Shown: positions 1 through 9,849 of the stretch, in pieces
Position numbering within the stretch: position 1 is the stretch's first letter
Layout of the letters: every line of letters starts with the position of its first letter
Assembly (NCBI GenBank): GCA_963682175.1
Contig: OY821772.1
Span: 44,724,925-44,788,924, forward strand
Origin: Triglochin maritima
Taxonomy: Eukaryota; Streptophyta; Magnoliopsida; Alismatales; Juncaginaceae
Reading direction: 5' to 3'
DNA length: 64,000 bases
Translations under genes and position numbers: made by a program
Notes under the pieces: generated by a model
Databases searched by the model: none
Seen by the model: only the letters and a program-made list of their open reading frames with translations
Told to the model about the DNA's origin: nothing

Positions 1-67
1 GACGGAAGGCGATGTCTTCGGCTTCGTTCACTTTGCCGTAACCCTTGAAGGATCGGATGGTTTCCAT
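1..67 (-). CDS. N-terminus of probable type I pectinesterase (partial)
   Basis: An ATG at 67 reading leftwards opens 22 codons before the window ends, beginning METIRSFKGYGKVNEAED. This resembles the cytosolic N-terminal tail (FKGYGKV..EAE..AFR) that precedes the membrane anchor of plant pectinesterases with a pro-region (PMEI-PME proteins), which demethylate cell-wall homogalacturonan. Only the tail is visible; the anchor, PMEI domain and catalytic domain would lie outside. The family call is recognition of a short stretch, so it is moderate. Another membrane protein with a similar leader is possible. Confidence 0.5.
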   Translation of the reverse strand, partial: METIRSFKGYGKVNEAEDIAFR

Positions 68-2200
68 GTGTTGAGTTGTGGTGGGCGGGAGTGTGGGTTG
101 ATGTGGTTTTAATATGTTTTATAGGTGGTGGGACTTAACTCTTAAGTCTAAGCTGGTGTGAGTTTGAGTAAACTATTCCAGTTAGTCCAGTTGTAAGTAT
201 GTGTTATTATGGTGAATGAAATGCTCGGTCTCCATCTCCCATGGTTTCGTTTGTGGACGCCAACGTGGATTTTCTGTTTACGTCGATATTTTTCATTTCC
301 ATCTCATTGCCCTTATTATTATTTTTATATATTACTATTTGGTGAGACGAAAGGTATTAAAGGCACAACCGAGTGAAAGGTATTGACGCAAAAACAAAAA
401 AAAAAAACTTTCCTTTTTTAAGGAAAGGGATTTCAATGAAAGGTTTATGTGACACACCCTTTGGAACATAAAGGTTAATTCTAATCTTTATGATGCTCTT
501 TTTTTCTTTTGTAACTTGAGTGATTAGTTGTGATGGCTATTAGAAATTTAATTCTTTTGGAGGCACTAACTTATTCTTTTCAAAAGATGATTTTGTTTAC
601 ATGCAATATTTTAAGAGTAATCTCATGTTTAAAATTTTAAAAACATTTTATAGATTATAAGATGTTGGATTGATCTACTCGTTACATATTGTTTTGATTT
701 CGATAGCTACATTTCAATCAACCTAAGTTGATTTTGGTAACTCCAATGTGTCAGTTGATTTGAGTCATAACAGTAAAATAAATTTTTTTTACGTGACTTA
801 CGAAAGCCAATAAAATATTTGGCTTAACAGTCAAAGAAATTAGATGTGGCGCAAATAGAAGTTAACATGCTAATCAGACACTTGTTTAGTGACCACTAGT
901 ACTTGTTCAAGCTATTTACTTTTTGAAGAAAAAAAATGTTCAAGTAATTAGTTCAGGGCTTGATTTCTTCTAAAACACAAAAATTCAAAAGCTGAAACAT
1001 AATGATCACATGCCAAATAAACTAACCCGGCTAATTTTGCTTAGTTTATGTGCCTAGTTACTTGATAAACTAACTGGGCCAAATAAACTCTATCATTTAA
1101 GTTATCGAAATTTGAAATATATTTTACGCAAAGGTATTGCCAACTGAGTTAATTTACGGGTAAATTATATATAACCTCCTGAACTACGGGTCTTAACCTC
1201 TATGAACTTTCAAATTTAATATTTAACTCCCTGAACTTCTTTTAATAGTTAGATTTCACATCTTAACAAAGAAAAATCATGTTGTTTGCCTAGAATACTC
1301 ATAGATCTAATTTAATTGTAAAATGTCATTCAGATCGGTAGTCAATTTTTGATTGAATTTGGATCTAATTGTTATCAAATGCAACTCAAATATGAATCAG
1401 ATCTAACACATGATCTAATCTAAAATTTATCATAAAGTTAGGTTTATGATTGTTTCAGGCGAAAATCTTAACAAAAACAATTTAACAATTAATATGCAAA
1501 ATCTAGCGATCAAAAAATATCATGGATAAATGTTGCATATTCAAAGCTAAGGTTGTTACTGTGTGACCCAGACATGGATTCATTGGCTGTATACATGGCT
1601 TTGACTGAGCCCATAAGTTGATGTTAGGTGGAATTTTATCATGTCCACCGCCAGTCCATCACCTTGAAGGTGCATTTTATTTACAATTAGCAACATGGAA
1701 GTGTGCTTTAGTAACTTTATTCGTAAGGATGATGCATCGTTTAAGTCTGCACACAGTTTTGGATTTCTGTGAAATAATTATGCACGTATTGTAATATCCT
1801 AAACCTTTATTAATTTGGTTGTTTGGTTTTTAGGTTGCTAATTAGAGGATTTGGATGGAGGGCTGGGATTGAGTTGGTGGGGATGAGGTGGATGGTGATG
1901 ATGAGAGGAAAAGAGTATAGGTTGGTGGTTTTTTTTTCTTTCTCTCTCTTTGTCTCTCCCGCTCAAATTCTCTCTCTCTACTTTGATCCTCAGCAATCGG
2001 AGGCGCCGGAGATGGTGGTTTCGGTGAGGCGAGGTGAAGCTCAGACGTTCTCCGGAGTTGGGTAGATCGGGGCTCGGTTGGTTGTTGCCGGAGTTTGGGT
2101 TCGTGAGGGAAAAACTCGCAGTTGGATCTTCAAAGGCTCATTTAAGCCTTCAAGGTATGTCAAGTTTTACTTTGATACTCACTTATGTTTTCATGAGTGT
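68..2200. other. Intergenic, promoter side of the left-edge gene; no gene seen
   Basis: AT-rich DNA with stop codons in all frames. Around 1160-1260 there is a stretch of the type often seen in plant dispersed repeats (loss-of-function reading frames, repeated 'ctgaact'), but no paired ends were found. A pyrimidine-rich CT stretch at 1930-1985 leads into a G+C-richer segment ending in a splice-donor-like AAGGTATGTC near 2150. The same layout recurs near 36.7 kb, so this segment probably belongs to the repeat that follows. Confidence 0.5.
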
Positions 2201-2204
2201 TGGA

Positions 2205-2760
2205 GTGATCGACGGTAGACCGGATGACTCGTCGGACTAGTGCAGTAAGTTCAGCACTGAATCGGTCGACTGTTTCATGGTTCAGTCGACCAGTTGTAAT
2301 GTAATTTTGGCATTTATCTCTCGCACCGGTCGAACGATACCCTTAGGTGGTCGATCGGTGGTGTATGTTGAGCGAGTAGATAGCGCTACCGGTGGATTTC
2401 GGTCGAACGGGACCCCTTTGTCGTTCGACTAAAACACTGTTTTAAGTCGGTTGGGGGTGTAGACCACAAAACGGTCGACCGCCCTATGACCTCGTTCGAC
2501 CGACGACTTAAAATAACTTAAAGTGGGTTCGACCGATTTGATGTTTGGTCGACCAGTGTGTTTTGGTTCGTATTATGATTTTTACTGCCCATTTTCAGTC
2601 GACCGTCGAATTCGTGTTGTTCGACCGTTTGTGCTTTTTATCGCGGCAAGTGATTTTTACTGGTGCAATTCAGTCGAGCAGGTCCCCTTTGCCGTTAGAC
2701 CGATTGGCGGGTTTTTCGGTTGTGGCAGTCCTCTAGAGAAGGATTTGGTCGACCGGTTTG
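2205..2760. repeat. GTCGACC-rich degenerate repeat array, copy 1
   Basis: About sixteen variants of a (G/T)TCGACC(G/A) core occur in about 550 bp, spaced very roughly every 35 bp and in both orientations, since the core is nearly palindromic. The same motif density and preceding architecture are seen at 36835-37390. The stretch has no supported reading frame. It looks like part of a dispersed non-coding repeat, perhaps a large retrotransposon derivative or its leader, but the element ends are not identified. Confidence 0.6.
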
Positions 2761-2814
2761 GGGGTTTTGTTCTACGGTTTTGGTGTAGTTTTGTGTTATT
2801 TTGGTGTTGTGGGA

Positions 2815-3050
2815 CCAGCTCAAGGGCAACGAGTCTCTGGCCTTTTTGGGGGCAACGATACAGACATTGCTGGCCTGAGAGTGGTTCGTTGGTGTTGTGG
2901 AGTCAGCTCTAAGGCAATGGGTTCTCGGCCCTAGAAGGACAACGATACGGACATTGCCGGCTTGAGAATGATTCATCGGATCAGCTTTGAAGGCAATGGG
3001 TCCCCGACCCTGGTGGGGCAACGGTACGGACATTGTCGGCCTGATAGTGA
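2815..3050. repeat. Tandem repeat of about 80-88 bp, three copies
   Basis: Three successive units each carry GGCAACGATACGGACATTG-like text followed by a 'ggcctgaga' block. The conserved block begins near 2853, 2941 and 3020, giving periods of 88 and 79 bp. The units are diverged. They follow directly on the GTCGACC-rich array and probably belong to the same dispersed element. Confidence 0.7.
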
Positions 3051-3059
3051 TTTAGAGTT

Positions 3060-5754
3060 GTGTTGTAGCCGAGGATGTTTCCGGTTGTGGTGCGTAGGGC
3101 ACGTGTGAGGATTGAGTTAGATGACCCACGATACCCGTTTACTATTTTGTTACACGTATATCTTTGTTGTGCGCCTCAGACACCATCACTGGGACACAGC
3201 CAATGCCAATACAGACATTTGGCCTGGACAGATCAGCAGTGCCAAACTAAAGGCAAATTCAGAGAGGCGTTTACTCGGTTTTGAAATATCCAATGGGCAT
3301 GTATATATGTTTCGTATTAAATTGGGAGGAGCATGTGGTGGACCTTCCCAGAAAGCTCCTTCGACCCTTCAAAATCCAAACTTACAGAAATAGAAACTCA
3401 TGTGATTGGGATTTAATCGGAGAAGCATGTGCTGTGCTGCACCATGACCATGGATGTCTGTGTGTCTCCCGCGGGTTACGCTGGAATCTCTCTGTTGGAC
3501 ATGTTGTTATATGCGGCACACGGAACTGTGTTTAATTTAACTTCTTAAGATAATTAGCCAACCTCTTTTTGCATATCGTTTGTTACATAATTAAATAAAT
3601 ATATAGCCTAACAGATAATGTGTCGATTTATATTACGGTTGAAATCTTCAATTAGTTGGAGGGTGGGCAATGAAGTGGTGGTTACATACTAAATAAGTCT
3701 CTCAAGTGTCAAGAGGTTGGGTTGAGTTGGGATATATATCTTAATGATGTGGATTAAGTTATGGGATTGGAATGAAATGGGTTGGGTGTAACGATATGTT
3801 TAATTTCCTGTAGAGAAGTCAACTTCCCCGGCTTCTGATGATTGCTCCGCCGAAGCGGCTGACTTATATTTTGCATGCAGTGCTCTTCTTCTTCTTTTTA
3901 TACCAAATTTACGTTGCTAGACGTGTGAAATATTCTGCCAAAAAAAAATCTTGACACTACAAATATGTTAGTGCTGTACTTAACTTTCAAAACTACATCA
4001 TTTAATAGAATGGATTTGGCGCCGATTGAGCTAACTCGGCTCTAGAATTCCCTTGGCAAATTAAGTATTTTGTTGAAGACTCTATTTAAGTGTCGGTATC
4101 CAGTTCAAAACCAATTGATTATGAGTAGAGGGATCCTACCATTTATAACTTAGAATAAAGTCATAATTTTAATTGATGTGAGACTATTTTCTAACATTCT
4201 TCCGCACGTTTAACAGAGATTTATTATTTTCTCCGTATTTACACGTGGATAATAACAATGGTAGTTGTGTCAAACTGATCGTTAGACATTTTTGGCTCTG
4301 GTACCATATGAAAAACACCACCATAGAAACCACATTTCAACTCTGTGAGTGTTCTTTCAATAGATCAAGGTTTATATACAAAAGGAAATGGGGGAAGTTA
4401 TTGATGCATCCAACTCTAACAACATCTACTGGAGGACCAATCATGCACTTACAAGTGCCCCTCTGGTCTCCGACTCTCAATTGGCTCTCTTGAGTCTACT
4501 CCATCAGTGTTCAGAAATACAGGGAGACGCAACCGCATACATAGATGTGGGTTGATTCGGGGGATATGCAACGCATTTCAAAACAACTATGTTTTGTTTT
4601 TGTTTTTGTTTTTTTTACTCTAATTTATTTAATATTGAATTATTGATGTTAGAAATTATTTATTTAAAATTTTACTAAAATTTTAATCACATGTAGATAA
4701 TTTGTAATTAATATATCTATATTATATTATTTAATTATTAAATCACATATACATGGTGAGGTGTCCACATCTCGCATACAGAAGATGAGGTGTCTCGTCC
4801 CATGTAATTCATATTCGGCATTTCTAAACCTTGCCCTCAACTAATCACATGGTTTCATATAATATAACAGTTGATACATATCTACACTTTACTTGAGCTA
4901 CGTTGGATTAGCTCGAGATAAGGTAGAGTAAGAGTTTGCTTGGATGATGGGCTTTGTTTCGCCGGCCCATCGGACTAAGTCTTTATAGAGAGAACCACTG
5001 TGAGTTTGTGATTGTGTTCGTCTGTTCGATGTGGAGAGTGAAGTGAGAATTGGTTGCTCTTGTAATGCCATTTAAGTGGTGATTTTTTTTAATTATTAAA
5101 TAAGTGGTGATTAATGTTAAACTTTGGTTTGGTGAAAACTATGGCTTGTTTGTAAATGATTACCATCAACGGACAAAGTTAGAAAGAGAGTGCACTAGTG
5201 TGTCAGCACTTGCTAGAAATAGATTGAGATGCTTCAGAACTTCCTACTGAGTTGTATGTTTGGCATGAATTGATGGATGTTTGTTCATAACATTAGGGGT
5301 ACAGCTATAGGAAATTTTGAAAATCACACAGCTATAGAAATTGATACCAAGTATTTTGGTTGCATGCACTTTCACTATCGATACAGCTGGATTTCATATA
5401 TATATATTGATTTACTAGAACTACACTTTCGTTTACTAGCTAGGAATGGTATTGCTTCACATGTAATTTTTCTTAAGAATGATATATATCAAAAGGATGT
5501 GCCGAGTTTGGTGATTTCCATGTGGAGATTCAATAAATGAGTTGAACTTGGAAAATATCTATAAAGAGTATTTTCGGTTGCGACTTGCGAGCGTCATAAA
5601 GAAATTGGCATGCTAATGTTTTTTTGTCCATTTATGTAAATTGAGCTCATGTATGAGAAAAGTAGATTATTATGCCCTCGTATGTTTCTTTGGATGTTAT
5701 TAGAATTTTACAAAACGCGTTTTACATCAAAGCTACAACCTTCTTAAAACTAAC
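3060..5754. other. Intergenic; no gene supported
   Basis: Short open frames here lack family features, and the DNA is AT-rich with frequent stops. Part of the stretch at about 4085-4200 belongs to a dispersed repeat listed separately. Nothing else could be assigned. Confidence 0.5.
4085..4200. repeat. Dispersed repeat, copy 1 (second copy near 62.8 kb)
   Basis: The text AAGTGTCGGTATCCAGTTC followed by 'aaaaccaa' and 'gagtagag' reappears with a few changes at about 62815-62930, in the same orientation. Both end in a segment with 'gatgtgagac' or 'gatgtagaac'. This pattern is common near the ends of plant retroelements, but no element boundaries are visible here. Confidence 0.5.
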
Positions 5755-5989
5755 CTTAACTATGGGTGCACACGGGTCGGGTTGAACCCGAAAATCGACC
5801 CGAACCCAACTGGTCGGGTTAGGTTGGGTTGGGTTGGGAAGGGGTTCGGGTTGGGTTGGGTTGGAAATATCTGAAAACCAAATTTTCGGGTCGAGTTCGG
5901 GTTGAGAGGTCGGGTTGACCCAATCCAACCTGAACCCGAAATGTTATTTTAATCTGGGCCGTCCAGAATTCTAACCCAAAGCAAAACAA

Positions 5990-6360
5990 ATCCCGTCCAT
6001 CCCTTGGTGAAGGAAACCCAACCCTAGGCGCCTAGGCGCCTCCTCTCCCCACACTAGTGCCCCCTCTCCTCGTCCCCTCCCCCGCACCGACGCCCCTCTC
6101 CTCGCCCCCGCACCGACGCCCCCTCTCCCCGCACTAGTGCCCCATCTCCTCGCCCCCTCTCCCCGCATCGATGCCTCCTCTGCTCATTCCCTCCCACGCA
6201 TTGACGCCCCCTCTCCTGGCCCCCGCACGGATGCCCCCTATCCTCGCCCCCTCTACCCGCATCAACGCCTCCTCTGCTCGTTCCCTCACAGGCACTGACG
6301 CCCCCTCTCCTCGCCCCCCGCACTGATGCCTCCTTTCCTCGACGCCTCGTCGTCGTAGAT
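5990..6360. repeat. GC-rich degenerate minisatellite inside the hAT-like element
   Basis: Repeated blocks of the form GCACCGACGCCCCCTCTCC and TCGCCCCCTCTCCCCGCA recur about ten times with an irregular period of roughly 25-50 bp. Base composition differs sharply from the AT-rich surroundings. Long frames on the minus strand (up to 122 codons, Arg/Gly-rich) are a by-product of the repeat rather than genes. Confidence 0.7.
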
Positions 6361-6714
6361 CCCTCCGGCGACCCCTCTCCCTCACGCAGTCACACACTCC
6401 CTCCGTCAACACCGGTCCAACAATCCTCACGCACTCCGACACGACTTCGTCGTCGATCAACTCCAACCTGGCTTCCTCAGTTGCAAACTTGCAATGGATC
6501 AAGAAATGTAGATCTCTAATGTTCTCTATGTAGTATTATATTTTCTTTCCTTTTAATTTTTTGTTCAAGTATAATGATTAGAAATGAATGTTGACTTTGA
6601 AGTTGGTTTCAGATGGTGTTTCATAGACTCAATGATCTATATTAGCCAGCATGTTTTTAGTCTTGTTATAAATCTTGTGTTCATTTGCTCAGGAAAAAGG
6701 TCTCCATGTGCAGA

Positions 6715-7080
6715 CTAAAATGGAATTGATGATCGTGGTGGTAGCTGGCTAAGTCACTTCCCTGAAAATTTCACCTCGTTGGAAGTACTGAATTTTGCAA
6801 GCCTAAGCAGCGAAGTAAGCTTCAATGCACTCGAAAGGCTCATTGCAAAATGCAACTCACTCAGGATCCTAAAAGTAAACAAGAATGTTACGCTTGATCA
6901 GTTGCAGAAACTGGTAAGTACGTAGACCTTGAGAATGCATTTACCAATTGCACAAGATTGCAGACCTTGTCTGGCTTATGGGAAGTCTCATCCTTTTTTT
7001 TCCCGCACTATATGCTGCTTGTTTGAATCTTACGTTCTTGAATCTGAGTTACGCTGCTCTTGAAAGCAATGAATACTTTT
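6715..7080 (+). pseudogene. Captured fragment of a TIR1/AFB auxin-receptor F-box gene
   Basis: Three blocks translate to pieces of the LRR domain of TIR1/AFB auxin co-receptors, closest in feel to AFB2/AFB3. Block 1 (6722-6913) contains GSWLSHFPENFTSLEVLNF, then LERLIAKCNSLRILKVNK and LDQLQKL. Block 2 (about 6925-6990) contains CTRLQTLSGLWEVS. Block 3 (7005-7076) contains ALYAACLNLTFLNLSYAA. The blocks keep the order of the real receptor, but the stretch between blocks 1 and 2 is largely missing, the frame shifts between blocks 2 and 3, and the text before block 1 is also out of frame. The F-box and the rest of the protein are absent. It lies entirely inside the hAT-like element, so it is a transposon-captured gene fragment and cannot encode a receptor. 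Transcripts could in principle feed small-RNA production against intact AFB genes; that is inference. Confidence 0.8.
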
Positions 7081-7439
7081 TTTAGCTCTTTGTAGCAAGA
7101 TGAAGTAACGCATGAAGATGAAGTTGTTATCTTTTATTTTTTGTTTGTTTGATAATTGTATGTGCAGTGGTTGTTGGTGTGGATTGAGATGGAAGCATGA
7201 AGAATGGTTGATAAATATTGTTCAAGTTAGAGATGGAAATTTTGTTAAACTACAGAAATATTTAAATCCGGGTCCAACCCGAACCAACCCAACCCGAAAA
7301 TTTCGGATCGGGTTGGGTTGAACCCGAACCCGACCAGTTCGGGTTCGGGTTCGGTTTTTCTCAAACCTGAAAAATTCGGGTTGGGTCGGGTTCTGGCCCA
7401 AACCCGACCCAACCCGACCCATGTGCACCCCAACTTAAC

Positions 7440-9111
7440 CCCATGAAAAATCAAATATTAGTGTTCTTTCATACCCTTTTTTTCTTTTTTAACGTTTTCT
7501 GCCTTACTCTACCTGACCTGAACTTCAAGATTCAAAACTCTTTCTGGGGCTTTTTTTTTTGATTAATTAATTATTTTGACATGTTAACGAAACAATTATG
7601 TCACTCCTAACTCCTAATATGATGTTTGACATTTTTAGGAAATTGTCTTTTAGTTATGGTTGGTGTTTGAAGTTTGTTGTGTTGATTTGGATTCCATTCG
7701 AGTTACGGTGATTTATATGTAATTGTTTATTAGGTTAGATTTGATGTGTGGAGTTGAATATAAAAAAATTGAGCTAAAGGGAATTTCAAAATCAAGTCAA
7801 ATATGATAGGTATTAAAGGGACACTAGTCACACACTATGGTCTCATTAAACTATATAAAGTATTAAACCAAACATTATATGACCAAGAATAAGAAAGAAG
7901 ATGCTTGACGATGCATGTTTGAGAAGATAATTGACAATACACGGAGTCACTTACCAAAGAAGTGTTCGACTCCAATTTGGTATAACTGATGTTCTATATA
8001 GTGTATAACGATATTTATTTTAGGGTACGTATATGACAAATCTGACGAACAGTATGACCTAACATGAAAAACATTTTCTGTGTATAGGAAGTGTAACCAG
8101 TGTACAACTCCATTTATTTTAGTGTAACCACACCTCTTTTATTGATATTTCAAGCCCTTTAAGGCTATTTACGTTGGCAAAAACTGCTGTTGATCAACTG
8201 ATCTCATCGCTAATTAGAAATTTAAGCTGCTTTTCAATCTCCTTTTCAAGATGTAAAGTTTCTTGATAGAATGATAGTGGAGGTTAATAGAGTTCCGATG
8301 CTTGAAATAACTTCCGACATACATTTAGAAATTCACAAGTGGAAGATACTCAAGATCGAGCAAACGTTGTATCCCTTTGTCCAAACCATAAGTGGAACAT
8401 AATGGTACCTTCCACGCCAAAACAAGAGACCAGTGACGCGCTATTTTGACTTAAGTTAGGCTTCAAAAGTAAAAGTAGAGGTCTCCCATTCTGGTCTATA
8501 ATTGCACAAAGCAATTTTGATTTTTGAACTTGAATATACGTCCTAACGAAGAACTAAAGCTTCATCACACATTTATAGCAACATATCCGTACATGAATTT
8601 GGAAGTTCGAATTGAATCTCAAGAACTAAAAAGTAACATACTAAAGGGTAACATACCAACTCATCATAACGGCATAACCAACTGGTTATTGAACTGATTC
8701 TTCCTAAAAGTGGGTAGAGGGATGTAGGCATGTAGCTGGAAAACCATGGCCACTGAAGTTGTATGGAACCAATTCAGACTTGTTCAGTTATTAGATCCCT
8801 TACGGAAAAACTAAATCATAAAGTTTGAGTTACATGTCAAAATTTAATTTAAAAATATGAAATGATTTCTAGAAGAAGGAAATTTACATTAACAACCTCT
8901 AATATTTAATCAACCGGGGAATAAACAAACAACTCAGCAAAACACCCATCGTGTAACTTATTCGGAAGGAGAGAAAAAAAGTCAAAATGTAGATGCAGGC
9001 ATCAACAAACAAATCGTATTATGGCCTTCTATTCTTCTAAACCCAAAATAAATTTTTTTTTTTTTTTTTACAAATTCAACTACACAAACCAATCCAAAAT
9101 TAATCTTCGTT
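7440..9111. other. Intergenic and 3' flank of the ATL gene; no gene seen
   Basis: AT-rich sequence without a coding frame of note. A 20-bp T run near 9052-9070 lies just past the ATL stop codon, within its probable 3' untranslated region. Confidence 0.5.
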
Positions 9112-9849
9112 TCACGAGCCTGTCGGCGTAGCCGCAGGTGTGAGTCCCTGTTCGACGTCACACCCAGACCCAGAAGGACTCCCAGAAGGCCTTTTCTCCC
9201 TACTCAAAAACCTCCTCAATGACCTCAACCTCGACGGCGACTCCATCCCCTCCATCGCTCTTCTCGGAATCTCTATCTTCAACTCCCCACCACTACAAAC
9301 ACCCGAACCAGAACTCGACGGACCCAAACCCTCCGACGCCGCCGCTGACGACGACGAACTCGTCTCAACTCCACTACTCCCCCAAAACAACACGTTCGTC
9401 GGGACACCCCTCACGTCCGCCCTGTCCCCCTCGACCCCACTCCGGCAAATCGGGCACGTGGAATGCGAGTGAAACCACATGTCGATGCACTCCACGTGGA
9501 ACCCGTGCTGGCAATTGGGGAGGAACCTGACTTTTTCGCCGGCGGCCAACTCCGACAGGCACACGGCGCACTCGAGCCCGGGTTTGGAAGTACCGTTTAG
9601 GTTGTAGACGTGGACGGGGAGAGAGCGGAGGAGGGACGGGTCGAGACCGCGGCGGGGGTCGTCGTGTTGAGACGGGGCGAAGATGAGGACGGAACGGGTG
9701 GTTTGGCGGGGAGGTGGGCCCCAGCGGAAGCGGGCGTAGAGGTTGAGGAGGAAGACGAAGAAGAGGACGGCGAAGAAGAAGACTATTGCGGCGATCATCA
9801 CGTTGCTGCTTATCGACATGGCTTTGCTGCTGAAGTCTGGGTCTGACAT
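9112..9849 (-). CDS. ATL-family RING-H2 finger E3 ubiquitin ligase
   Basis: A single-exon, 245-residue protein with the standard ATL layout. One hydrophobic membrane segment lies near residues 18-40. A GLD motif (68-70, RRGLDPSLL) follows. A canonical RING-H2 finger has ligands C94, C97, C113, H115, H118, C121, C132 and C135, with the ATL-typical W125 and the signature HSHSTCPICR. The C-terminal tail is Ser/Gly-rich and probably disordered. Family knowledge: ATL proteins sit in membranes and pass ubiquitin from an E2 to substrates, many in defence or growth responses, and most are intronless, as here. The GC-rich coding sequence contrasts with AT-rich flanks. The first ATG (9849) is used; M11 at 9819 is an alternative. 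The subgroup (ATL2/3/60-like) is not resolved. Confidence 0.95.
   Translation of the reverse strand: MSDPDFSSKAMSISSNVMIAAIVFFFAVLFFVFLLNLYARFRWGPPPRQTTRSVLIFAPSQHDDPRRGLDPSLLRSLPVHVYNLNGTSKPGLECAVCLSELAAGEKVRFLPNCQHGFHVECIDMWFHSHSTCPICRSGVEGDRADVRGVPTNVLFWGSSGVETSSSSSAAASEGLGPSSSGSGVCSGGELKIEIPRRAMEGMESPSRLRSLRRFLSREKRPSGSPSGSGCDVEQGLTPAATPTGS

Larger units (their letters stand above)
5761..7433. mobile_element. Non-autonomous hAT-like element carrying a host gene fragment
   Basis: The left end TATGGGTGCACACGGGTCGG and the reverse complement of the right end, TTGGGGTGCACATGGGTCGG, form terminal inverted repeats that continue into long GGGTTGGG/CGGGTTCGGG-rich subterminal stretches on both sides (5761-5945 and 7260-7433). 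CTTAAC sits directly against both ends (5755-5760 and 7434-7439). Read as 8 bp with a 2-bp shift on the right, the match is 7 of 8. The TIR start and target-site pattern fit the hAT superfamily. No transposase frame is present. The interior holds a GC-rich repeat (about 5990-6360) and a TIR1/AFB gene fragment. Superfamily assignment is inferred from ends only. Confidence 0.72.

Noticed and set aside
5815..5870. Telomere-like GGGTTGGGTTGGG repeats
   Set aside because: The unit is irregular, lacks the plant TTTAGGG register and is mirrored at the other end of the hAT-like element, so it is subterminal transposon sequence.
6054..6502. Arg/Gly-rich minus-strand frames of up to 122 codons
   Set aside because: They are produced by the C-rich minisatellite inside the hAT-like element; the frames overlap one another and have no family features.
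9219..9530. Frames opposite the ATL gene (plus strand)
   Set aside because: GC-rich coding sequence gives long antisense frames; only the minus-strand frame has the RING-H2 ligands.
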